Below, piece after piece: positions 55,369 to 64,000 of a stretch of 64,000 bases of DNA; the first letter of the stretch is position 1; every line of letters starts with the position of its first letter. The position numbers were made by a program, and so were the translations under genes. Origin of the DNA: Macrophomina tecta (taxonomy: Eukaryota; Ascomycota; Dothideomycetes; Botryosphaeriales; Botryosphaeriaceae). The notes under the pieces were generated by a model. That model saw nothing but the letters and a program-made list of their open reading frames with translations, was not told the origin of the DNA and did not search any database. The stretch covers positions 2,914,001-2,978,000 of the forward strand of contig JAKSGN010000007.1 in NCBI GenBank assembly GCA_024180945.1, read 5' to 3'.

Positions 55369-57549
55369 ATGGCTCCAGCCCGCAAAGGTCGACCATCGCT
55401 ACGGCAGGGCCTCGACAAAGAGGTTCTGCAAGTCATCCGCAAGCTCATCGACGATCAGCCTGGCGATAATCCGGACCTTTCTGTCTATACCGTGTCGGAC
55501 TGGATCAAACGCTCTAATTCATCACTCGCTAGAAGGCCGCGAAAAGCCCTCGAGGATAGTATCGAACGAGTGCTGGAAGTGATTAAGGAGGACGAGGCTA
55601 GCGGAGACGAAGAAATGGCGCCCATTGACGCGGATCTGGATGGAAATCAAGCCGAACATATGTCCGCTGAGAACGCCATGAACGTGGCACTGCGTGGTAA
55701 CTTGGCCAAGCAGACTGCTAGTTCGGAGGCAGCCAAAAAACGGGATACCCAGCGGTTACCTGACGGACAGCCTGCAAAGAAGAAGAGGAAGGCTGAGAAG
55801 GAAGAGATCAATACCGCTCCCCCAACGCATATCAGTCTAGAACAGCTTGGTGGTGTGGATAACGTCAAGGAACAGCTGATGGAACACCTCGTCATGCCCC
55901 TCTTGTGCCCCGACGAATATACCAGGCGTGGAATCACCATTCCCCGCGGTATCCTACTCCATGGGCCTCCCGGATGCGGTAAAACGGTCATATCCAAGGC
56001 TTTTGCAAACAAACTAGGTGTGCCGTTCATCGAAATTCTAGGACCCTCAATTGTCTCCGGAATGTCTGGAGAGTCTGAGAAGCAAGTGCGCGAGCATTTC
56101 GAAGAGGCTCGTAAGAATGCGCCATGCCTTCTGTTCATTGATGAAATTGACGTTATTGCGCCAAAGCGTGATACATCCCAGAGTCAGATGGAGAAACGTA
56201 TTGTTGCGCAGCTGCTTATCTCAATGGATAGCCTGGCTGTCGAGGCTAATGATGGCAAGCCGGTCATCGTGCTTGCGGCAACAAACAGGCCTGATAGTCT
56301 GGATTCCGCTTTGAGAAGAGGTGGGCGGTTCGATACCGAGATCAACATGGGAGTTCCCAACGAAAAGACGAGGGATCTTATCCTCCGTGCTCAGACGCGC
56401 GACACGAATGTCGGTCCTGATGTGGATTTCGCTTACCTTGCAAAGAATACAGGTGGCTTTGTGGGTGCAGATCTCCGTGATCTAGTTGGCAAGGCTGGCT
56501 CATGGTCTATGGACCGCTACAGAGAGGCATTGCTGAAACAAGCTGAAGAGATGCAAATGGAGATGGATGTGGACGCTGTAGCAAAGGCTGAGGCAAGTGT
56601 GGTGGATAAAAGGATCACCCGTCTGGTGCAGCGCGTTCGGCGGACAGACCTTCCTCGCCCAGAGGGCTTCGAAACAGTCACAATCGGCATGGATGCTTTC
56701 TTGGCAGTCCTTCCTCACATCCAACCATCCTCTAAGCGGGAAGGCTTCGCCACTGTTCCGGACACCACTTGGGAAGACATTGGCGCTCTGCATGATATTC
56801 GGGAAGAGCTTGAAATGGCCATCGTCGAGCCTATCCAGCACCCAGAGAGGTACAAGCAGGTCGGAATCACCGCGCCTACGGGTGTCCTCCTTTGGGGCCC
56901 TCCAGGATGCGGAAAGACTCTCCTCGCGAAAGCCGTGGCAAATGAATCGAAGGCGAACTTTATCAGTGTCAAAGGTCCGGAGCTGCTCAATAAGTACGTC
57001 GGAGAATCGGAACGCGCCGTTCGCCAGGTCTTCATGCGCGCGCGCTCTTCTGTCCCTTGCGTCATCTTCTTTGATGAGCTGGATGCTCTGGTCCCGAGGA
57101 GAAACGATTCTCAGTCCGAAGCTTCTACCCGCGTGGTCAATACCCTTCTCACTGAGCTCGATGGTCTCAGTGCCCGTGAGGGCATCTATGTTATCGCGGC
57201 CACTAACCGCCCTGACATGATTGATGACGCCATGCTCCGCCCCGGCCGCCTTGAAACCATGCTCTTTGTCGGCTTGCCTGGTCCTGGAGAGCGTGCTGAG
57301 ATCCTGCGTGCCCTCATCAAGCGCACCCCAATCAACGAGATATATGCCGAGTTCGCCCGCGACTGTGACAACTACTCCGGTGCTGATCTCAGTAGCTTGC
57401 TGCGGCAGGCGGGTCAGAATGCGCTCAGGAGAAAGAGTGCGGAGGTCACTCTTGAAGACTTCTACAAAGCTAAGGAGAAGATCGTGCCGAGCGTGGGGGA
57501 CTTGCAGCGGTATGAGTTGTTAAAAAAGCGGCTTGCGTCAAGGTCTTAG
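55369..57549 (+). CDS. RIX7: AAA ATPase Rix7/NVL, 60S ribosome biogenesis
   Basis: Single exon, 726 aa, from the ATG at 55,369 (TATCAATATGG) to the stop. Rix7 is a tandem AAA ATPase that extracts Nsa1 from pre-60S particles in the nucleolus/nucleus. The N-terminal domain (residues 10-75, DKEVLQVIRKLIDD and DWIKRSNSSLARRPRKALED) is followed by an acidic and Lys-rich linker with a probable nuclear signal (PAKKKRKAEK). Domain D1 has Walker A GPPGCGKT (199-206), Walker B LLFIDEID and LAATNRPDSLD. Domain D2 has Walker A GPPGCGKTLLAK (about 509), Walker B VIFFDELD and IAATNRPDMID. Both have the sensor and arginine-finger region intact. It is the last intact gene before the repeat block, which starts about 190 bp after its stop. 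Confidence 0.95.
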   Translation: MAPARKGRPSLRQGLDKEVLQVIRKLIDDQPGDNPDLSVYTVSDWIKRSNSSLARRPRKALEDSIERVLEVIKEDEASGDEEMAPIDADLDGNQAEHMSAENAMNVALRGNLAKQTASSEAAKKRDTQRLPDGQPAKKKRKAEKEEINTAPPTHISLEQLGGVDNVKEQLMEHLVMPLLCPDEYTRRGITIPRGILLHGPPGCGKTVISKAFANKLGVPFIEILGPSIVSGMSGESEKQVREHFEEARKNAPCLLFIDEIDVIAPKRDTSQSQMEKRIVAQLLISMDSLAVEANDGKPVIVLAATNRPDSLDSALRRGGRFDTEINMGVPNEKTRDLILRAQTRDTNVGPDVDFAYLAKNTGGFVGADLRDLVGKAGSWSMDRYREALLKQAEEMQMEMDVDAVAKAEASVVDKRITRLVQRVRRTDLPRPEGFETVTIGMDAFLAVLPHIQPSSKREGFATVPDTTWEDIGALHDIREELEMAIVEPIQHPERYKQVGITAPTGVLLWGPPGCGKTLLAKAVANESKANFISVKGPELLNKYVGESERAVRQVFMRARSSVPCVIFFDELDALVPRRNDSQSEASTRVVNTLLTELDGLSAREGIYVIAATNRPDMIDDAMLRPGRLETMLFVGLPGPGERAEILRALIKRTPINEIYAEFARDCDNYSGADLSSLLRQAGQNALRRKSAEVTLEDFYKAKEKIVPSVGDLQRYELLKKRLASRS

Positions 57550-57741
57550 GTGGCGGTGCGTTGGAAGATAGAGTCAGTTGACTGATAGATCACAAAAATT
57601 TTGCCATTCGCATATGAGATCCCTCCACACGTCAGAGTATGAGTTTGTACAGAATGCATGACACGGAGGTCGAGCCGGGAATGTGCATTGAGGCATCCGG
57701 AATGGGTATATTGCAAACGCCGTTGGTTTTAAAAGTCACCT

Positions 57742-57945
57742 AGTGTGAGCAAATGGGCTGGTTATAAGCAGGGAGCCTTTAGAAGAGTCGTATATTCTTA
57801 GGTGCGAATTCTTAGTAGTGTAGGATTCACCCCTTGGTGGCGTTATATACTGGGGGCCCGTGCGTAGCACGTGATAAGCACGTGGAACGCACGGTATAAG
57901 CATTCTAAGGGTATGCTAGGGCCTATTGTCCTGATACTGCCCCCC
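57742..57945 (+). repeat. Left inverted terminal repeat
   Basis: Left copy of the inverted repeat. It keeps more G and C than the right copy. At 57,858-57,894 an 8-bp stem (CCGTGCGT/ACGCACGG) encloses two CACGTG palindromes at 57,868 and 57,879. Confidence 0.75.
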
Positions 57946-60734
57946 CCTCTAGTAGGAATCGCCCCGATTTCTATTAGAAGGTATTATGTTAGTGCCTCAT
58001 TAAAAAACCTTTAGTAAGGAAAAAGAGTGCACCTAATTACTATATAGAACGTAGTATTATATATTAGCTATAGGCATTACGTAGTAAGGCGAATTAGCCT
58101 TATTATATAGCTATTACTGCGAATAATAAATAAAAAATAATAAATTAATAGAAAAATAAGGAAATATATCGCTAAGCGGTTATTAGTAATGCTAGCGGCA
58201 TGCTATATATATAGAAAATATAGGTAATAGTATATTAGCGCGGTTTTTTCTTTATTATTAGATATTATTACTATTAAGGATAATAGAAGTTAGCCTTATA
58301 TAATAATACTAGCGAATATACTAATTAGTAACTCACGCGTGCTAATAATACTTATAGAGCACGAGGTCGTTTTTTTAATAGCTTTAATAGGTATAATAAC
58401 CCCTTATACTTTTCTAGATTTTTATAGTTTAGATCTAGCTTTCTTTCTTTAACTAAAACATCTTTAACTAATATTAACTCTTTTTATTACTTCTTTCTTT
58501 TAAATAATTATTACTATATAGACCTCTTTTAGCTTTATTTACTTAGGTTACTTCTACGATAAGCTTCCGTAGACGCCTATTATAGATAATATAGTAAAGC
58601 TTCTTTCTTATTTTTAGCCATAGCCTAGTTTAGTAGTAGTGTACTATATATATTACGTATACTACTAGGGCATAATACGCTACCGTAAGAGTAAAATATA
58701 GGTTAATTTTATACCTATAGAGCTTTTTAGGGGGCTTTACTAGATCTACTTTAAGAATCTACCCTATGCTAAGTATAATTAGTATACGAAGAGTAGTTAT
58801 AAATATACTTTAGTAAGTATACTTTTTTTCTACTTTTCTTATACTTTTTATATACTTTTATACTACTTGTGCTCATTACTAATAATAAAATTTATTTTTA
58901 GATTTTCTCTTAATTTTACTATACTACTAATTTACTATTATTCTATTACGATAGCTTTAATGGCGCTCCCGATAAGAAGGTGCTAGAGTTTATAGAGAAG
59001 AACGTACTTACGCTATATAAGTACGCCGGTGCGTTAGAAGAGGCGGTGTCGGTATATAAGAAGTAGAAGATAAAGAAGATTACGGCTACTAGCGGCTGTA
59101 GTAACTAGTAGTATACGTATAATATATCACGCTCGGAGAATTAGTAGTGTTATTAGGCTAGACTAGGTAGGGTTAGCTTAATAAAGCTAACTAATAAAGT
59201 AGTAGATAAGGAGTTTAAGAATAAATACTTTATAAGAATATCTAATATAAATAAGAGATAGTTTTAGTATAGCTTAAATATAAAGTAAATACTTCTTTAG
59301 GGCTCTTTTTAATAAATTAAGTATTTCTTCTAATATTTCTTTTTATTCTTTAATCCTAGGGGGTATCCTCACTATAGCTTACTTATAGCCTACGTTTTAC
59401 TTACATTTCACTTGCGTTTTAGCTAGGTATTTTAAAGAATAGGGTTTTCTTTAAAATAATTCTATAGAAGCTTTTTATAATTATCTAGCTTCTCTTTCTA
59501 CTTCTACTTATTATATTTATAGGGCTAGCCGAGCTATTTAAGTAGGTATTACCTTAGTAGTCCTTTTTTATAGGCTACTATAGCTTCGACTTTCTAGTAT
59601 TTACTATCGTTAATTTCTTCGACTAGTAGCAGTTAGAATTTTAGTCTTACCGTATAAGCTTCTAGTAATATAATGTTAAAAATAGTATATAGCCGGGATA
59701 TAGATTATAGTAGATCTAAGCGGTAGGTCTAGAAGCTAATCTTCTCTAGAATCTAAAATAGCTCTAGGTAACGGTTATCGAGTTTCTTATAAGGTCATTT
59801 AGTTTTAATATTCTTTACTAAGAGAAGGACTAGTTATTTAATATTAAAATATATTTTAATTTAGTTTTAGTTATAATATTTTATTTAGAGCTTCTAGGAG
59901 TATTTAAGAAATTTCGCCGCTAATTTCTATACTTTTTATATACTTTCCGCGTGCTTTTTAGCTACTTCGGCCGATTTAGTTAGGGGATTTTTATTAAGGT
60001 TATTCTAAACCTCGTTCTAAGAGTTAGGTTCTACCCTTATATCTAGTTAAACTAGTATAAAGCCTATAGAAGAGTAGGTTTTCTAGTTATAGATATATAA
60101 AGCCTACTAGAGAAGCTTTATCTAGTCTAACTAGTTCTAGAAGATATAGTAGTATAGATACGTCTTTAACTTCTAATTTTATCTTTTCGTTTGGCCGTCT
60201 ATCTACGGGTAAAAGAAGGTACTTAACTTATACTTAATTCTAAAATTATAGTATAATTCGCTATAGAACTAGCTTATAAACGTTAAGCCCCTATCCGAGA
60301 CTAGGCTATTAGGCAGCCTAAATTATACGAAGATATTATTTACGATAAGGTCTATAAGCGTTACTCTATTAATCGTCTTTCTAATCGGTAGATAATATAT
60401 ATATTTAGTAAAGCGGTTAACGAGTATAAAAACTACGTTATATACTTAACTATCTTACTCTACGGATTCTAGTAGGTCCGTAATAAAGTTAAGAAAGTAG
60501 TATCTATAGGGTTAGGTAGCTACTAGTAGTAGCTATAATAATCTATAAGGTTTATACTAGCGAGTCTTATTATATTAGTAGATATTATAGCTTTATACGT
60601 ATTTTTTAATATTCGCGGTAATATCTTTCTAGTAGTACTTTCTAGAAAGTACTTTTTAGATATAGCGGATACTATAATAGCTACTACTTAGATTATTATA
60701 ATTTCTAAGTAGGATTTTCTCGCGTAGCGAAGTA

Positions 60735-60930
60735 TTATTAGGATAATAGGCCCTAGTATATTCTTAGAGTGCTTATACCGTGCGTTCCACGTGTTTATTA
60801 CGTGCTACGCACGGGCCCCTAGTATATAATGCTACTAAGGGATAAATCCTGCACTACTAAGGATTTATACTTAAGAATATACGACTCTTCTAAAGGCTTT
60901 CTACTTATAACTAGCCTACTTACTTATAAT
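60735..60930 (-). repeat. Right inverted terminal repeat
   Basis: Reverse-complement partner of the left repeat, with more C-to-T/G-to-A type change. The same 8-bp stem is kept at 60,778-60,785 and 60,807-60,814; one CACGTG remains intact at 60,788 and the other has become TACGTG. Confidence 0.75.
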
Positions 60931-60989
60931 CAAATTCTTCTTAATTTTTTTTAGAAAAGTAGCCGGCCTTAAAGGGCTATATATAATGA

Positions 60990-63478
60990 TTTTGACGATC
61001 CTGATGAAAAGAACGATTTCACGATAATAGGAATAAGGGGCTAATAAAGCCGTTCGAATACTCGAGGCGAATAAATAAAAATAGGCTTATTAACCCCCGA
61101 AGGCTATTAAACGCTAATCGTCGATAGAAACACCTAGGGCGCTAAATGCCTAATAGGCGACGCGGCCAAACTAGGGGCGCCTATAGCTATCGACGAACTA
61201 TAACGCTTACGTAGCGTACCTACGAAAGGTATACTAAAAGCCGAGCTTCTAAAATGCCTTAACCGCGTTAAGGTTTTATAATAGCTATAAGCGGCCCTTA
61301 ACGGCGAACTACCTACCGTCCCTATGCTAAATGTAGGCGAAACGTATACGAAAAGTAGAATAGACGATAGCGAAAAGCGACTCGACCTTTTTATAAGGAA
61401 TCTACCTCTAAAACTCGAAGGTCTTACTTAGGGCTTATACGACTTATAGACGAATGCGGTAGAGATACGTTTCGGCGTGTACTAGGTGGATAAAGACTGC
61501 CTTAAAAGAACTCTCTAGGCTACTAAAGGGCTATCTAAATATAAGACCCTCTCTTAGCACGTCTAAAGACGTCTAATAAACTAGGAGAAACTAGTACTAC
61601 TTTAGTAGGAGTTTAAGACATTAGTATAGAATTATATTTATAATCCTATCGTCTACCGCCTTAATAACGCTGTTAGTTATTATACTACGGTAATAAAGAA
61701 GGGCTAGAAGTTTATAGAATTCTACGCCTAAATAAAAACGTACGAGGATAAATTTACGTATCGGATTTAGAACATAGATTACTATATTAACTAGATTTAC
61801 TCTCGGCTTCTACTATCTATACGTACGGAGCTCGTGCGCTAGTCTTTTCTTACTAGGGTGTAGGCAGAAGAGGATTTAGTAATTAAAATCTAACGCGTTA
61901 AGTAAACGCTAGAGGCAACGAGGCCCTATAAAAAGGGCGAGGATAAGTAGTAGTCGTAGAGGACTAAGCGCCCTTTTACTACTCCTAGCCTAGGACGTAA
62001 CGGTCCCTATAAGGGTTTTAGAAATAGTAAGAAGGCTAAAGGGGACTAAAGATTCGAAGCTTTAGCTCCCCTAAAGAACGTAGGCGATTCGTATAGGTCT
62101 AGTACCCCGAACGTAGGCGAAAAGCAGGCTAAAGGCCACGCTAACTAGGCGAACTATAAAGGTAAGTAAGGCTCGGGAAAAGAAAAGCCCTAATAGCTTT
62201 TCTCTTCTCCTTGCGGTTAGGGCCTTAAACGGGAGGTAGTTTAAAACGTATAGAAATTATCGCTTCGATAGAAACCCCATCCGGTCCTACTAAAATTCGA
62301 GTATTAATAGATTATAGTTACGATTTAAACCTCGTGTCCCTTAAATACGTAGAGCGACTTGCCTTATAAAATATATAAGCTAGTACTAGGCCGTCTACCC
62401 GCCTTCTTAATAATACTACCATTATGTTACACGACTCTTATTATATAGGGGTTACCACGTGCGACTCGGGGGGCGCTACGCGCACTACTAAACCCTAACC
62501 TTACTAGAGTGGCTTATTTACGGGCTACGATACTATACTCGGTATACCCTAGCTTGGGGCTACCGGGCCGGTTATCGATTTTAGAAGAGGAACGTTTTAC
62601 TAGAGTATAAACTCGCTAGAGCGTGTATATCTAGTAAGTGCTATTAAATTATTCTAGGACTTAGAACTAGGGAAGTCTATTTACTCCCTCTAGCCATCCG
62701 ACTACTAGCTCTCGCCTACGGGTAACCTAGAAAGTTAAAGAAATAACTTTAACTCTTTCGTAGCCCTCTCGCGGGCGGAAAGTATACTAAACGCACGCGA
62801 GAAGTAGAACGGGGGTAACCGGAATCCGAAAGGGCTTCTATTTAACTAAACTCTCTTCTACCTACGGGGGCTATACTCCCGCATCTAAAGAGCATGCGAA
62901 CCGTATAAAGAACTCGCCGGTTTAGCAGACGTACTACTAGCCAAAGTAGCTAAGAAGATCCGCGACGAGATTCTAGATACTTATAGGGAGTACTTAGACG
63001 TATTTTTAGACGAATAAGCTACTAAGCTACCGTAATATACTAAGTTTAATTATACTATTAATCTCGTTATAGGTTCTAAGCCACTGTTAATACCCCTATA
63101 TAGACTCTTCTAATCCGAACTACGGATTCTTAGGGAATATATTAACAAGGCCTTGGAACGGGGGTGGATTAGGTATAGTAAGTCGCCTACGGACGCGCCT
63201 ATTCTCTTTACCCCTAAGGTAGACGGCACTATGCGGTTATACGTAGATTATAGGGGCCTAAATAAGGTTACGGTTAAAAATAGCTATTTTATACTACTAG
63301 TAGGCGAGCTGCTAGACTGCCTAAGTACCGTAAAGATCTTTACTAAACTAGACCTACGCGATACTTATTACCGAATCCGTATAAAGGAAGGTAATAAGTA
63401 GAAAATAATATTTAAGACGCGTTACGGGTATTACGAGTATCTAGTTATGCTATTTAGCTTAACTAACGTACCCGTAAC
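60990..63478 (+). mobile_element. Ty3/gypsy retrotransposon remnant, gag to reverse transcriptase
   Basis: The plus strand carries a heavily mutated retroelement. About 61,000-62,200 reads as a Gag-like sequence broken by many TAG/TAA stops, including the fragment EKRLDLFIRNLPLKLEGLT near 61,370. From 63,153 to 63,401 an open piece of reverse transcriptase survives: GWIRYSKSPTDAPILF, MRLYVDYRGLNKVTVKN and IFTKLDLRDTYYRIRIKEG. It ends at a TAG where the family has Trp. The frame then continues recognisably (TRYGYYEYLVMLFSLTNVPV) until it is cut at 63,478. Neither the second half of RT nor RNase H is present on this strand. Not functional. Confidence 0.85.
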
Positions 63479-64000
63479 TGTAACGGCGGCCTCTTCCACT
63501 AGGCTTTGGAATCGCCTAGCAGGGTCAGGTAGCTGAAGGGTTTACCTTGAAGGACAAGAGAAGGGTAAAGGATTGGAACGATGGTAGTGATCACGTGAGA
63601 TGTCGGTGCGCGGTGCGCGTCAGGCTTGTTACCTCCAATAGGGTTGTATTGGAACTTTGAGTTGACCACGAAGGTCAAAGTACTATCTAATGAGTGCGTC
63701 TATATACTGTAGGAAAATTGTAGCAATCTGGATCGATACAGCTGGATCAAAGCAGCTGGATCAATGGTGTTGGATCATTGATCTTGGATCAGGTTGATCC
63801 AGGTGGGCCCTGTGGGTCCCACGTGACTCGGGCGCTAAAGCCTGTTTCCTGGAATCCGACTTCTGCATCGGTTACGGGAGTATTCTACCGCCAGACCATC
63901 GTCCCTTGGACCGTACAAGTTGTCCGACTTTCTCTCGCCCGTTCCTCTTGGCTCGAAGCCGGGTTTCCGGGATTCGTGACTTCTCCCTTGTGGGCGTTCT
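63479..64000. mobile_element. Probable LTR of a younger retroelement, truncated by window end
   Basis: At 63,479 the composition changes at once from RIP-type A/T-rich sequence to balanced sequence with normal CpA and TpG. The new sequence begins TGTAACGGCGGCC, and TGTAAC is a usual LTR start. The junction falls inside the reverse-transcriptase frame of the older element, as for a nested insertion. No coding frame is seen in the 522 bp present. It contains several GGATCA/TGATCC units (63,725-63,800). The other end lies outside the window, so target-site duplication cannot be checked. Confidence 0.55.

Larger units (their letters stand above)
57742..60930. mobile_element. RIP-damaged repeat unit bounded by long inverted repeats
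   Basis: The segments 57,742-57,945 and 60,735-60,930 are inverted copies of each other over about 165-190 bp, with mostly C/T and G/A differences. Shared stretches include TTTAGAAGAGTCGTATATTC and GGGCCCGTGCGTAGCACG. Inside, CpA and TpG are scarce, TpA is very common and no frame stays open. On the minus strand about 60,760 down to 59,400, an ordered remnant of a Ty3/gypsy pol gene can be followed: an integrase core with SDRG, a YP-IDGQT block, and at 59,521-59,553 a chromodomain-like KxLGxP block. Stops (TAG/TAA) sit where Trp or Gln are expected. LTRs would be direct, so the inverted ends imply a nested or rearranged structure. The left part (57,950-59,300) is unassigned. Confidence 0.75.

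Noticed and set aside
57930..63478. A/T-rich block as a centromere or replication origin
   Set aside because: Retroelement protein traces and RIP-type dinucleotide bias explain the composition fully.
1..64000. CRISPR arrays, prokaryotic operons or ribosome-binding sites
   Set aside because: Spliceosomal introns and eukaryotic genes throughout; no regularly spaced direct repeats are present.

Overview
This is ordinary nuclear DNA from a filamentous ascomycete (Pezizomycotina). The introns are short (about 50-230 bp) with GTRNGT donors and CTNAC-type branch sites. The gene set is fungal: a secreted GH47 mannosidase, an AA9 lytic polysaccharide monooxygenase, an SNG1-family membrane protein and a fungal Mis4/Scc2. 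The right end carries retroelements wrecked by what looks like repeat-induced point mutation (RIP). A Dothideomycete is my guess, but the sequence does not prove it. The window opens inside a hexokinase-family gene and closes inside a retroelement.

Bases 1-57,550 are gene-rich and mostly housekeeping. In order: hexokinase C-terminus (+), hemerythrin-like protein (-), deoxyhypusine hydroxylase (+), RNA polymerase I subunit Rpa12 (-), cohesin loader Scc2/Mis4 (+), secreted alpha-1,2-mannosidase (+), SAM methyltransferase (+), Dcc1 of the Ctf18-RFC clamp loader (-), a RhoGEF (+), a two-exon orphan (+), CCT1/TCP1-alpha (-), cytoplasmic prolyl-tRNA synthetase (+), SNG1-like membrane protein (-), AA9 monooxygenase (+), spliceosomal Dib1/Dim1 (+), a broken protein kinase (+), alpha/beta hydrolase (+), two tiny Cys-rich proteins (+), a Myb-like protein (-), p24 cargo receptor Emp24 (+), Lsm8 (+), a PITH-domain protein (-), ESCRT-III Vps20 (-) and the ribosome-biogenesis AAA ATPase Rix7/NVL (+). 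Several pairs are divergent and share a promoter region: hemerythrin/DOHH, RPA12/SCC2, DCC1/RhoGEF, CCT1/ProRS and VPS20/RIX7. Exon boundaries were worked out by hand from splice signals plus recovery of conserved family sequence.

There is no operon-like system. Functional links are loose: two cohesion factors (Scc2, Dcc1), two splicing factors (Dib1, Lsm8), and secreted or secretory-pathway proteins (GH47, AA9, Emp24). About 3.7 kb between the SNG1-like gene and the AA9 gene, and about 2 kb after the RhoGEF, hold no gene I can support.

From about 57,740 the sequence changes abruptly. CpA/TpG become rare, TpA becomes abundant, and every frame is full of stops. A 3.2-kb unit with long inverted terminal repeats encloses a minus-strand remnant of a Ty3/gypsy integrase with a chromodomain. 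It is followed by a plus-strand gag-to-reverse-transcriptase remnant. At 63,479 this ruined sequence is cut by a clean, non-mutated TG-initial sequence that looks like the LTR of a younger insertion. I found no clearly new biological system. The best leads are this layered repeat structure, the pair of Cys-rich microproteins, a GC-AG intron, and an AA9 protein with an unusual C-terminal region.
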